A DNA stretch of 64,000 nt, taken from the NCBI RefSeq assembly GCF_000278115.1, contig NZ_JH725122.1:18002-82001 (forward strand). The letters run 5' to 3'. The position numbers were made by a program, and so were the translations under genes. The DNA is from Bartonella sp. DB5-6 (GTDB taxonomy: Bacteria; Pseudomonadota; Alphaproteobacteria; Rhizobiales; Rhizobiaceae). Every line of letters starts with the position of its first letter. The stretch's first letter is position 1. Positions 25,195 through 35,124 of the stretch are shown in pieces. The notes beneath the pieces are model-generated. The model made no database searches, was not told the DNA's origin, and saw only the letters and a program-made list of their open reading frames with translations.

Positions 25195-27018
25195 ATGTGC
25201 GGAATTATCGGAATTCTTGGAAATAGATGTGTTACATCCTCTTTGATTGATGGTTTGAAGCGCCTTGAGTATAGGGGGTATGATTCATCTGGTATAGCGA
25301 CAGTGCATGAAGGGCGTCTTTATCGTATGCGTGCTGAGGGGAAGCTCATTCATTTAGAAGAAAAATTAAAAAAAATACCTCTAAAAGGAAATTTAGGGAT
25401 TGGTCATACGCGTTGGGCTACGCACGGAGTTGCGGTAGAGCGGAATGCTCATCCTCATGTAACTGAACGACTTGCGATTGTTCATAATGGCATTATTGAA
25501 AACTTTGTAGAATTGCAACGAGAACTCGTTGAGGATGGTTATATTTTTGAAACAGAAACGGATACAGAGGTTATTGCACATTTAATTACGCGCGCATTAA
25601 AAAATGGTCTTTCTCCCCAAGATGCAGTGCGCACGAGTTGGAAAAGGTTGCAAGGTGCTTTTGCTCTTGCTCTTATTTTTGCAGGTGAAAACAATCTTAT
25701 GATTGCTGCTTGTTCTGGTCCGCCGCTGGCAATTGGCTACGGAAAAGATGATTTTTTTGTCGGATCAGACGCTATTGCTTTGGCTCCATTCGTGACTCGA
25801 ATTAGCTATATGAAAAATGGGGATTTGGCTGTTTTGACACGGGAAGGTGTAACAATTTACGATGCCAACAACAAACAGGTAAAACGTCCTTTTACAACAT
25901 TGCTTGAAGGAGATTTATTGGTTTCTAAGGGGAATCACCGTCATTTTATGCACAAGGAAATGTTTGAACAACCTGAAGTGATCTCTTGTAATTTGGCACA
26001 TTATCTTGATCTTGGAAATTGCACGGTTCGCCCACTTGAGAATTTGATTGATTGGAAAAATATTAATCGAATACTCTTTGCAAGTTGTGGAACGGCTTAT
26101 TATTCGACTTTAGTTGCACGCTATTGGTTTGAGAGATTTGCTGCTTTAAGTGTTGATAATGATGTTGCTTCGGAGTTTCGTTATCGTGAACCACCCATGA
26201 CATCCGATGTGTTATCAATGTTTGTTTCTCAATCTGGTGAAACAGCCGATACATTGGCTTCTTTGCGTTATTGTAGCGAGCATGGTGTGAAGACAGCAAC
26301 AATTGTGAATGTTGAGCAATCGACAATAGCAAGGGAAGCTGATTTTGTTTTACCAACACTCGCTGGACCGGAAATAGGTGTTGCCTCGACAAAAGCGTTT
26401 ACCTGTCAATTGGCAACGCTTGCTGTGTTGGCGCTTAATGCTGCTAAACAACGTGGGTATCTTTCTGAGACGGAAGAACATCAGTTTGTCCAACAATTGG
26501 CAGAAATTCCTCGGATTTTAAAAGAGGTTTTAAAACTAGATAACAAGATTGAAGGGATTTGTCGTAATTTAGTAAACGTAAAAAGTGTTCTTTATCTCGG
26601 GCGAGGGACCTCTTATCCAATTGCATTGGAGGGAGCGCTTAAATTGAAGGAGCTTTCTTATATTCATGCCGAGGGTTATGCGGCAGGTGAGTTAAAACAT
26701 GGGCCTATCGCATTGGTGGATGAGACAATACCAGTGATTGTTGTAGCGCCTTATGATCGGTGGCTTGAAAAGACTTTTTCTAACATACAAGAAGTGGCAG
26801 CGCGCAATGGTCGTATTATTTTGATAACCGATAAACGAGGGGCAGAAGCAGTGCATTTTGATACTTTGTCAACTATTGTTTTGCCAGATGTTTCAGAATT
26901 TATTGCGCCTATTATTTATGCTTTACCTATTCAGTTAATCGCTTACCATACAGCTGTTTTATTAGGAACAGATGTTGATCAACCCCGTAATTTAGCAAAA
27001 TCAGTTACTGTTGAATAA
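25195..27018 (+). CDS. glmS: Glutamine-fructose-6-phosphate aminotransferase
   Basis: A 607-residue enzyme forming glucosamine-6-phosphate from fructose-6-phosphate and glutamine. It starts MCGIIGILGN, with Cys2 (Cys1 after Met removal) as the glutaminase nucleophile, so ATG at 25195 is the true start rather than GTG at 25177. Glutaminase motifs RGYDSSG, GHTRWATHG and HNGIIEN follow. Two SIS sugar isomerase domains (SQSGETADTLASLRY; GRGTSYPIALEGALKLKELS) and the C-terminal DQPRNLAKSVTVE complete it. No glmS ribozyme is apparent in the 174-base leader. It feeds glmU upstream. Confidence 0.98.
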   Translation: MCGIIGILGNRCVTSSLIDGLKRLEYRGYDSSGIATVHEGRLYRMRAEGKLIHLEEKLKKIPLKGNLGIGHTRWATHGVAVERNAHPHVTERLAIVHNGIIENFVELQRELVEDGYIFETETDTEVIAHLITRALKNGLSPQDAVRTSWKRLQGAFALALIFAGENNLMIAACSGPPLAIGYGKDDFFVGSDAIALAPFVTRISYMKNGDLAVLTREGVTIYDANNKQVKRPFTTLLEGDLLVSKGNHRHFMHKEMFEQPEVISCNLAHYLDLGNCTVRPLENLIDWKNINRILFASCGTAYYSTLVARYWFERFAALSVDNDVASEFRYREPPMTSDVLSMFVSQSGETADTLASLRYCSEHGVKTATIVNVEQSTIAREADFVLPTLAGPEIGVASTKAFTCQLATLAVLALNAAKQRGYLSETEEHQFVQQLAEIPRILKEVLKLDNKIEGICRNLVNVKSVLYLGRGTSYPIALEGALKLKELSYIHAEGYAAGELKHGPIALVDETIPVIVVAPYDRWLEKTFSNIQEVAARNGRIILITDKRGAEAVHFDTLSTIVLPDVSEFIAPIIYALPIQLIAYHTAVLLGTDVDQPRNLAKSVTVE

Positions 27019-27064
27019 AATTCACCTAAGGATCTTAATTTTATTTGATTGCTTTTTTTTATTG

Positions 27065-29173
27065 TTATCCTGCTCGTAACAGACGTGTAGCGTCGTCGCG
27101 CCCAAAAAGATAGAGGAGTAAGCGTAAAGCTTTCCCTTGTTCTGAAGAAAAGTTAGGATCACGTTGCAAAAATAAACGTGCATCTCTTCTTGCCATTAAC
27201 AGAAGATCGCTATGGACCGCAAGGTTTGCTATATGAAACTCAGGCATACCAGATTGTCGCGTTCCTAAAAGCTCTCCTTCTCCTCGTAAACGCCAGTCTT
27301 CTTCAGCAATTTTAAAACCATCTTCTGTATTGCGTATAATATTAAGGCGTTTTGCAGCCATTTTTGTTAGTGGATCTTTATAAAGCAAAATACAGGAAGA
27401 TTTTTTTTCTCCTCGTCCTACACGTCCACGCAATTGGTGTAGTTGTGAAAGTCCAAAATGTTCGGCATGTTCGATAACGATGATTGAAGCATCCGGAATA
27501 TCCACTCCTACTTCAATGACTGTAGTTGCAACTAAAATACCTATATTTCCGCATTTAAAGGATGCCATAGCTGATTCTTTTTCATCTGTTGACATTTTTC
27601 CATGTATCATACCAACATGTGCTCCAAAACGCTCTTGGAGAATAGCAAAACGGGACTCAATTGAAGTGAGCTTAAGGTTTTTTGATTCTTCCACTAACGG
27701 ACAGATCCAATAGAGTTTTTCTCCTTTTTCTAATGCAATGGCAACTCGTTCTATGAGTTCATCAATACGTTTCAAAGAAAGCGTTGCTGTTGTAATTGGC
27801 TGGCGTCCCATTGGTTTTTCGGTAATTTTGGAAACATCCATGTCACCAAAAGCGGTTAGAACTAATGTGCGTGGAATCGGAGTGGCAGTCATAACCAGCA
27901 TATCAGGTTTATAGCCTTTTGCTGTGAGGGTAAGACGTTGATGCACACCAAAACGATGTTGTTCATCGATAATGGCCAAAGCAAGATTATTGTAAATGAC
28001 GGTATCTTGTATAAGAGCATGGGTTCCGATAATAATAGAAGCTTGGCCTGATAAAATATCGTTCAAGATATTTGTACGCAATTTTCCTTTTTCTCGTCCT
28101 GTTAAGAGAACTGTTTTTAATCCAACCTTTTCGGCAAGAGGTGCAATTGTAGCAAAATGCTGGCGGGCAAGAACTTCTGTTGGAGCCATTAATGCCGACT
28201 GTCCTGCATTTTCAGCAATCTGCGTCATCGCTATTAGCGCAACAACAGTTTTTCCTGCTCCTACATCACCTTGGAGAAGTCTTAACATTGGTTCTTGTGA
28301 AGCGAGATCATTAGCAATATCTTTTATTGCCTCTCTTTGTCCATTTGTAAGTTGAAATGGCAGGGTTTGCAGTAACTTTTTAGTGTATATTTCTGTTGGT
28401 GGACGAGAAGCACCTGAAAAAGATTTAGTCTTCAAGCGTACAAGTCCAAGTGCTAATTGGCTAGCGAGAAGTTCATCATAGGCAAGACGTTTACGTGCTA
28501 GACTTTCTAAGGTTAGATCATCGGGATTGATGGGGGTATGGATGCGGCGTAAAGCAACAGAAAAAGAAGAAAAGTTTTGTTGTTTTTTTACACTTTCCTC
28601 TATCCATTCTGGTAAGGGAGGAATATAATCGAGGGCGTTTTGTATTGCACGTCTTAGTGTTTTTGCTGATAACCCCGCAGTAGAGGGATAAATGGGTTCA
28701 ATCAGCGGCATTTGATTTGATTGTTCGCTTGGTGTTATATAATCTGGATGCACCATTGAGAGTTGTCCATTAAACCGCTCAGCTTTACCTGATACAATGA
28801 CTTTTTTTCCTTCCGGTAGTTGTTTTTTTAGCCAAGAAGGTTGAGCATGAAAGAAGACTAAATTCATTCTCCCTGTTGGATCATATGCAGCGACCCGATA
28901 AGGTAATCGGTTACGGCCAATTGGGGGCGGTTGATGGTGATCGATAACAATTTCGAGAGTGATCGTGACCCCTTCTTGTGCACAAGCAATGTTAGAACGC
29001 ATTCTACGGTCTATAACAGAATAGGGCATTAATTGAAGAAGATCAATAAGGGTAAGCTCACGTTGCATAGGATTAATGTTTAAGACTTTGGCCAGTAAGC
29101 TATATACTTTAGGTGTTACCCCAGAAAGGGTTCTGATAGAATTAAAAAGAGAGGCAATAAGGCTTGGAGGCAT
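27065..29173 (-). CDS. recG: ATP-dependent DNA helicase RecG
   Basis: A 702-residue superfamily 2 helicase that remodels stalled forks and Holliday junctions. The N-terminal wedge (OB) domain includes NRLPYRVAAYDPTGRMNLVF. Helicase motifs are complete: GDVGAGKTVVALIAM (I), MAPTEVLARQHF (Ia), IDEQHRFG (DEAH-like II), MTATPIPRTL (III), VEVGVDIPDAS (V) and QLRGRVGRG (VI). Length is normal. Minus strand, divergent from dnaE, convergent with glmS. Confidence 0.97.
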   Translation of the reverse strand: MPPSLIASLFNSIRTLSGVTPKVYSLLAKVLNINPMQRELTLIDLLQLMPYSVIDRRMRSNIACAQEGVTITLEIVIDHHQPPPIGRNRLPYRVAAYDPTGRMNLVFFHAQPSWLKKQLPEGKKVIVSGKAERFNGQLSMVHPDYITPSEQSNQMPLIEPIYPSTAGLSAKTLRRAIQNALDYIPPLPEWIEESVKKQQNFSSFSVALRRIHTPINPDDLTLESLARKRLAYDELLASQLALGLVRLKTKSFSGASRPPTEIYTKKLLQTLPFQLTNGQREAIKDIANDLASQEPMLRLLQGDVGAGKTVVALIAMTQIAENAGQSALMAPTEVLARQHFATIAPLAEKVGLKTVLLTGREKGKLRTNILNDILSGQASIIIGTHALIQDTVIYNNLALAIIDEQHRFGVHQRLTLTAKGYKPDMLVMTATPIPRTLVLTAFGDMDVSKITEKPMGRQPITTATLSLKRIDELIERVAIALEKGEKLYWICPLVEESKNLKLTSIESRFAILQERFGAHVGMIHGKMSTDEKESAMASFKCGNIGILVATTVIEVGVDIPDASIIVIEHAEHFGLSQLHQLRGRVGRGEKKSSCILLYKDPLTKMAAKRLNIIRNTEDGFKIAEEDWRLRGEGELLGTRQSGMPEFHIANLAVHSDLLLMARRDARLFLQRDPNFSSEQGKALRLLLYLFGRDDATRLLRAG

Positions 29174-29569
29174 GAGGAAATTTAGCCTGCTCTTTTTGTT
29201 TTTTCTAGTGCTTTAAAAGAGCTTTTTGGGGATAAGTCATAGAAGAGAAATTGCTTTATTTACACTTTGAGTTTTAGTAGAAAAGTAAATACTTAAAGAA
29301 TGCATAAAATAAAAATAGTGCAAAAAAGAGTGTTAAGTTAATATGTGTAATACTTTATATAATTTGTTCCTTTTTTGTTGCTTATTTACTGTGAATAAAG
29401 ATATTTTCTTGATGAGGGTCTTTTATAAATAGCAATAGGACAGGAATGCGCATCAATATGCGGGGGATAATAAATTTAATAGATTGAAAGGTACGATAAA
29501 TTATATAGTTTTTTCTATTATAATACAGGTAAAGGTTGAGATCTGGTATTTATTTTGTAGTGGGAAATT
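29174..29569. other. Intergenic between divergent recG and dnaE
   Basis: 396 AT-rich bases that should hold both promoters. No ORF and no obvious repeat or RNA. I cannot assign -35/-10 elements with confidence. Confidence 0.4.
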
Positions 29570-32500
29570 GTGAGAGTGGTGGAAGATAAAAGTAAAATAC
29601 GAGATAAAAAAAAATCTCTCCCTCGTTTTATTCATTTAAGGGTACATTCTGCTTACTCACTGCTCGAAGGAGCTTTAAAAATCCCACAAATTATTCAGCA
29701 TGCGATTTCAGATCATACACCAGCGGTTGCTATTACTGATACTAATAATTTGTTTGGTGCTTTGGAGTTTTCTCAACATTGTTTTTTGCATGGGATTCAA
29801 CCTATTATTGGTTGTCAGCTTACAGTTGATTTTTGTGATGAAAATAATAATCTGCCTTTTGTTAAAGGGCGCTCTTCTCCTGATTTTTGCTCTCTTGTTT
29901 TCTTAGCTGCTAGCGAAAGTGGTTATGCGCATTTGGTTCGTCTCGTTAGTCGTGCTTATCTTGATAAGTGTGATACTGATCCTCCTCATATCAAAGTCGA
30001 TTGGCTGTTGTCACACAATGAAGGAATAATCGCTTTAACAGGTGGCAAGGGAGGGCCTATTAATTTTTCTTTGGTCGAAGGTAAAAAAGAACGTGCTGTT
30101 GAACGTTTAATTTATTTAAAAAAAATTTTTGGTGATCGTCTTTATGTGGAATTACAGCGACATGGCGCCTATAACCGAAAAATAGAGGCTGCACTTATTG
30201 AGTTGGCTTATACACATGAAATTCCTCTTGTTGCTACCAATGAGGCTTTTTTTCTGAATAGGCAAGGATATGAAGCGCATGATGCGCTGATGGCGGTTGC
30301 GGAAGGACAAATTGTTTCTAATCTAGAACGTAAACGTGTGACGCCGGAGCATTATTTAAAGTCACAAGATGAAATGGTTTCGTTGTTTTCTGATCTTCCT
30401 GAAGCTTTGGAAAACAGCGTTGAAATTGCATTACGTTGCCATGCTGCTACGCAGACTCACAAACCGATTTTGCCTCGTTTTATAGAGCAATCTGTTGATT
30501 CAAATTTTACTTTAGAGATAGAAGATAGTGAATTGTTAAATCAAGCTAAAGCTGGTTTAAAAATGAGGCTTGAAACAATTGGATTGGCTGAAGGATATAC
30601 GATTGCAGATTACGAGCAGCGACTTGATTATGAAATTTCAGTTATTACACGTATGCAATTTTCTGGCTATTTTCTTATCGTTTCAGATTTCATAAAATGG
30701 GCGAAGTCCAATGGTATCTCTGTTGGTCCAGGGCGTGGTTCTGGTGCTGGCTCGCTTGTTGCTTATGCATTGACTATCACTGATATTGATCCATTGCGTT
30801 TTTCTCTTCTCTTTGAACGTTTCCTTAATCCAGATCGTGTTTCTATGCCGGATTTTGATATAGATTTTTGTCAGGAGCGACGCGAGGAAGTTATTCATTA
30901 TGTTCAAAAAAAATATGGGCGTGATCAAGTTGCTCAAATTATTACGTTTGGTAAATTACAAGCGCGTGCGGTGCTACGTGACGTTGGACGTGTTTTAGAA
31001 GTGCCTTATCGTCAGGTGGATTATCTTACGAAATTAGTTCCTGCTACGCCTGGAAGTCAGGTTGAATTGGCTGATGCTATCAAGGATGAACCAAAATTTG
31101 AGGAAGAAAAGAAAAAGGATCCTGTCGTTGCACGCACATTAGATATAGCACTTCAGTTAGAGGGGCTTTATCGTCATGCATCGACCCATGCAGCAGGGAT
31201 TGTTATAGGTGATCGACCACTCTCAGAGCTTGTTCCGATGTATCGTGACCCTCGTTCCGATATGCCTGTTACACAATTTAATATGAAATATGTTGAACAA
31301 GCTGGGTTGGTAAAGTTTGATTTCCTAGGGTTGAAAACGCTCACTGTTTTGAAAATGGCAGTAGATTTTGTTGCTCGAAAGGGTATCAAAATAGATTTGT
31401 CGAATATCCCCCTGAATGATGAAGCGACCTATGCTATGATGGCACGTGGTGAAACGGTTGGTGTATTTCAGGTGGAAAGTTCTGGGATGCGCAAGGCGCT
31501 GATTGGGATGAAGCCAGATCGTATTGAAGATATTATTGCTCTTGTCGCGCTTTATCGCCCTGGTCCGATGGAGAATATTCCAACCTATAATGCACGCAAA
31601 CACGGGGAAGAGGAAATCGCTTCTATTCATCCTAAAATAGATCATCTGATTAAAGAAACACAAGGTGTTATTGTCTATCAGGAGCAGGTGATGCAGATTG
31701 CTCAGGTGCTTGCTGGTTATTCACTTGGGGAAGCGGACTTATTACGTCGCGCTATGGGTAAAAAGATTCACAAAGAAATGCAAAAACAGCGTACACGTTT
31801 TGTGAATGGGGCTGTTGCTGGTGGTGTTGATAAGGATCAGGCTGATATTATTTTTGATCTTTTAGCAAAATTCGCAGATTACGGTTTTAATAAGTCGCAT
31901 GCCGCTGCTTACGCGATTGTTTCTTACCAAACAGCTTATATGAAAGCACATCATCCCGTTGAGTTTTTAGCTGCTTCAATGACGTGTGATATGGCGAATA
32001 CGGATAAGTTAAATGATTTTCGGCGTGAGGCATTAAGATTGGGTATTAAAGTTATTGCACCTTGTGTGCAAACATCACATCGTGTTTTTGAGGTTGGTGA
32101 TAATTGTATTTATTATTCTCTTGCTGCTATTAAAGGTGTTGGAGAAGCGGTAGTTGATCATATTGTAGCTTGTCGTGGAAATAAACTTTTTAAGGATCTG
32201 GAAGATTTTTGTGAGCGTATTGATCCTCGTATTGTTAATAAGCGTGCGATGGAAAGTTTGGTTTGTGCTGGTGCGTTTGATTGCTTTAATATTGCACGTG
32301 AGATTTTGTTGGCGAATCTTGGAACTCTTCATGCATACGGACTTCGTATTCTTGATAATAATTCTAGTGGGCAAATTGATATATTTAGGATGACGGGTGG
32401 GTTAAAAGAGTCCTTAATTTTATCGCAAGCATCTCCTTGGTTACTGGATGAAAAACTTTATCGAGAATTTCAAGCAATAGGTTTTTACTTTTCTGCTCAT

Positions 32501-33064
32501 CCTTTGGATGAGTATCGGGCTATGCTCGTTAAAAAGCGTGTACAAACTTGGGCTAATTTTGCCAATGCTGTTAAAGGAGGGGCAACTGCTGCTAGGCTTG
32601 CTGGAACTGTCGTGGCAAAACAAGTGCGCAAAACAAAATCTGGGAAGAAAATGGGGATTATTCATTTTTCTGATACGAGTGGACAGTATGAAACAATTCT
32701 CTTTTCTGAGGGGCTTTCAAATTATGAGGAGATACTAGAACTTGGAAAATCTTTTATCATTACTGTGGGTGCAGAAAATCGCTCTGAGGGTATTAGTTTG
32801 CGACTTGAAACAGTTCAATCTTTGGAACAGGAGGTGTTGCAGCATCATAAAATGATGCGTCTCTTTATAAAAACAGTTGATATGCTGCCGCAAATTGAAC
32901 AAAATTTGAATCCTAGTGGTAATGGTGAAGTGGGGCTTATTCTCATTCAACAGGATGGATTACGGGAAGTCGAAATTATGCTTCCAAAGCGATACAAGGT
33001 TAATGCATATGTAGCGAGTGCTATGAAATCGGTGCAGGGTGTTGTTGATGTAGAGTTGATTTGA
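29570..33064 (+). CDS. dnaE: DNA polymerase III alpha subunit
   Basis: A 1164-residue replicative polymerase (DnaE1 type). The N-terminal PHP domain starts FIHLRVHSAYSLLEGALKIP. The palm contains GPGRGSGAGSLVAYALTITD and the catalytic PDFDIDFCQERR (two Asp), and fingers/tau-binding blocks follow (YRPGPMENIP, VYQEQVMQIAQ, GEADLLRRAMGKK). A helix-hairpin-helix and an OB-fold region (LAGTVVAKQVRKTKSGKKMG) end it. The start is GTG at 29570 or 29576; no in-frame ATG precedes the conserved part. Full length, no gaps. Confidence 0.97.
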   Translation: MRVVEDKSKIRDKKKSLPRFIHLRVHSAYSLLEGALKIPQIIQHAISDHTPAVAITDTNNLFGALEFSQHCFLHGIQPIIGCQLTVDFCDENNNLPFVKGRSSPDFCSLVFLAASESGYAHLVRLVSRAYLDKCDTDPPHIKVDWLLSHNEGIIALTGGKGGPINFSLVEGKKERAVERLIYLKKIFGDRLYVELQRHGAYNRKIEAALIELAYTHEIPLVATNEAFFLNRQGYEAHDALMAVAEGQIVSNLERKRVTPEHYLKSQDEMVSLFSDLPEALENSVEIALRCHAATQTHKPILPRFIEQSVDSNFTLEIEDSELLNQAKAGLKMRLETIGLAEGYTIADYEQRLDYEISVITRMQFSGYFLIVSDFIKWAKSNGISVGPGRGSGAGSLVAYALTITDIDPLRFSLLFERFLNPDRVSMPDFDIDFCQERREEVIHYVQKKYGRDQVAQIITFGKLQARAVLRDVGRVLEVPYRQVDYLTKLVPATPGSQVELADAIKDEPKFEEEKKKDPVVARTLDIALQLEGLYRHASTHAAGIVIGDRPLSELVPMYRDPRSDMPVTQFNMKYVEQAGLVKFDFLGLKTLTVLKMAVDFVARKGIKIDLSNIPLNDEATYAMMARGETVGVFQVESSGMRKALIGMKPDRIEDIIALVALYRPGPMENIPTYNARKHGEEEIASIHPKIDHLIKETQGVIVYQEQVMQIAQVLAGYSLGEADLLRRAMGKKIHKEMQKQRTRFVNGAVAGGVDKDQADIIFDLLAKFADYGFNKSHAAAYAIVSYQTAYMKAHHPVEFLAASMTCDMANTDKLNDFRREALRLGIKVIAPCVQTSHRVFEVGDNCIYYSLAAIKGVGEAVVDHIVACRGNKLFKDLEDFCERIDPRIVNKRAMESLVCAGAFDCFNIAREILLANLGTLHAYGLRILDNNSSGQIDIFRMTGGLKESLILSQASPWLLDEKLYREFQAIGFYFSAHPLDEYRAMLVKKRVQTWANFANAVKGGATAARLAGTVVAKQVRKTKSGKKMGIIHFSDTSGQYETILFSEGLSNYEEILELGKSFIITVGAENRSEGISLRLETVQSLEQEVLQHHKMMRLFIKTVDMLPQIEQNLNPSGNGEVGLILIQQDGLREVEIMLPKRYKVNAYVASAMKSVQGVVDVELI

Positions 33065-33267
33065 GTAGGATTCTATGGTGACTTTTTGTTTTGAGTGGAA
33101 GTACTATCTTTATTAGCGATTTAAATTGGGGATTTGAAGCGAGCCTTACATTCGGAAAGATTTTCTTTTCAGATATGATACATTTTTAATGTAATAAAAT
33201 TAAAAAATGCACCTATTTCATTTATGAATATCCAAGGTAACTTGGGGATTATGAATTTTATAATTTT

Positions 33268-34521
33268 TTACTGCACAGCGCTTCGCTTCATTTTTGCTAA
33301 GTTCATGGCATTATAACTATAAAGCCAATCGAGACTTGACATAATAGCTTCTGATGTACGAATTTTCATTACGAAATTACGTGCGATTGCTATAGGACCA
33401 GTTGCATGATAAACTATTCTATTGAAATCTCCACGTTTTTTTACCGCAGCAACGCGGGGATTTCGTGTTTTTTCGTAGAATGAAAGAGCTTCAATGAGTG
33501 AAAGATCTTTCATAGAGAGTGTTTCTGCCAATGTGGCGGCATCTTCTATTGCCATAGCAGCACCTTGTGCAGCGAAAGGGAGGGCAGCATGTGCACAATC
33601 ACCAACAAATACTTGTCTTTCTAGTCCTAAAAAACGATTTTGTTTCATTTGAAAGACTGGCCAATAGCTCCATTCGTCAATATGGTCAAAGATTTGCAAA
33701 ATTTGCAGGTTCCAATCTTTGAAAAAAGATTTCAAGTTTTCTTTATTTCCTTTATGAGCCCACCCTTCTTTTGAATTTTCGCCATGAGTAATGGCGACAA
33801 AATTAAAAATTTTTTCGGATGATTGAATGGGATATACAACAAGATGGTTTTTGGGTCCCATCCAAGCAGTAATTGTTTTCACATTTTGCAATAAAGAACG
33901 AAAGCCTTTAGGGAGATGCTCGAATTTTTTTATTGCGCGCCAAGCAATAAAGCCGCTAAAATCTGCCGTTTCATGAAAAGGAGCTAATTTCCGTAATGTG
34001 GACCACACTCCATCACATCCGATAAGAAGCGGCGTTGAATAAAATTGGGGTTGTTGTGTCTCAGTTGGTACATCTGTTTTTATTGTTTTTATATGAATGC
34101 TGTTTGTGGTTGTTTGGGTAGACGCTACAACAGCTTCGCCTGTTTTATATTTAATAAAAGGATTTTTAACAACAGCGTTGTATAAAACTTTTTGTAAGTC
34201 GGCGCGATGGATTGTAATATAAGGCGCTTTCCAGTTTTTTTCTGATAAATTGAGAAGATCAGCACGCAGTCGCGTTTTTAAAGATACTCCATCTCTTAAT
34301 TCAAGAAAGTGCGGTGTTGTACCTACTTCAGTAAGTTTGCCAAGAATTCCCCAATGAGCAAGTATACAGGTTGCATTTGGGGTGAGCTGAATACCAGCAC
34401 CTACAGCATCAAGCTGTTTATGCTTTTCGAAAATGGTACTTGCAATTCCTTTATGGGCGAGTGCCAAAGCAGTAACTAAACCAGCAATACCTGCTCCAAC
34501 AATGATTGGCGATTGATCCAT
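33268..34521 (-). CDS. FAD-dependent monooxygenase (salicylate hydroxylase-like)
   Basis: A 417-residue group A flavoprotein monooxygenase. The N-terminal Rossmann motif IIVGAGIAGLVTALALAHKG, the DG-type motif LLIGCDGVWSTLRK and the GD motif VFVGDCAHAALPFAAQGAAM are all present, in the right order and spacing. ATG at 34521 (MDQSPIIVGAG) places the motif at the extreme N-terminus as in the family, so the longer frame up to 34653 is not used. Members hydroxylate aromatic acids or act in cofactor (e.g. quinone-like) metabolism; the substrate cannot be told. It lies 32 bases after the zinc-finger gene on the same strand. Confidence 0.85.
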   Translation of the reverse strand: MDQSPIIVGAGIAGLVTALALAHKGIASTIFEKHKQLDAVGAGIQLTPNATCILAHWGILGKLTEVGTTPHFLELRDGVSLKTRLRADLLNLSEKNWKAPYITIHRADLQKVLYNAVVKNPFIKYKTGEAVVASTQTTTNSIHIKTIKTDVPTETQQPQFYSTPLLIGCDGVWSTLRKLAPFHETADFSGFIAWRAIKKFEHLPKGFRSLLQNVKTITAWMGPKNHLVVYPIQSSEKIFNFVAITHGENSKEGWAHKGNKENLKSFFKDWNLQILQIFDHIDEWSYWPVFQMKQNRFLGLERQVFVGDCAHAALPFAAQGAAMAIEDAATLAETLSMKDLSLIEALSFYEKTRNPRVAAVKKRGDFNRIVYHATGPIAIARNFVMKIRTSEAIMSSLDWLYSYNAMNLAKMKRSAVQ

Positions 34522-34553
34522 AAGTACTTCATATTGAAAAAGCCGAGAACTCA

Positions 34554-34802
34554 CTATAACGAATCGCTCGGATGATAGAGACATCCTGTTGGGTTCGTTT
34601 GGTTGTAGGATAGTGAAGAAACATAGCGATAAAGTGTTGAACAATAAGGGCAAATTTTTTCGTCAGCTGATCCCATGTCGATAAAAATATGGGGATGATC
34701 AAATGGTTGTGTAGCACCCACACACATAAATTCTTTTACACCAATTTCGATTGTTCTACATCCAAGATCATTTTGGAAATAGGGAATGTTGTGATCAGCC
34801 AT
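34554..34802 (-). CDS. CHCC-type zinc-finger protein (NDUFS6-like)
   Basis: An 82-residue protein. IEIGVKEFMCVGATQPFDHP then HIFIDMGSADEKICPYCSTL is the zf-CHCC domain found in mitochondrial complex I subunit NDUFS6 and its alphaproteobacterial relatives: ligands Cys27, His36/38, Cys51 and Cys54. In alphaproteobacteria such proteins are accessory to NADH dehydrogenase, or free-standing. Complete and small; the last 20 residues (NPTGCLYHPSDSL) extend past the domain. Upstream of the monooxygenase; whether they share function is unknown. Confidence 0.85.
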   Translation of the reverse strand: MADHNIPYFQNDLGCRTIEIGVKEFMCVGATQPFDHPHIFIDMGSADEKICPYCSTLYRYVSSLSYNQTNPTGCLYHPSDSL

Positions 34803-35124
34803 GGTGTATAAACTCCCGATAAAACACCTTAATCAGGTATGATTTTGATCCTCTATTCTATATATAGATCAGTTTGTAATAAAGCTTATAATAATGCAAG
34901 ACGCTTTTCTAAAAAAACTAATTATCTTTTATGTTATGCTGTTTTTTCGTGCGTTCTTAGCATTTCGTGTATGGAAAGAGCTCCAAGTGTTTTGAAATAT
35001 TAAATTGTAAATAACATAAGAAAAATTGAACATTATAGATTATTATACGATAACATATCATAAAGTGTTTTGTGAAATATTTGTTCATAAGGATTTCGGA
35101 AATAAAAAAGATTAGCTAGAATAT
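34803..35124. other. Intergenic upstream of ppk
   Basis: 322 AT-rich bases between the divergent zinc-finger gene and ppk. No ORF. I looked for a Pho-box-like repeat ahead of ppk and saw none convincing. Confidence 0.4.
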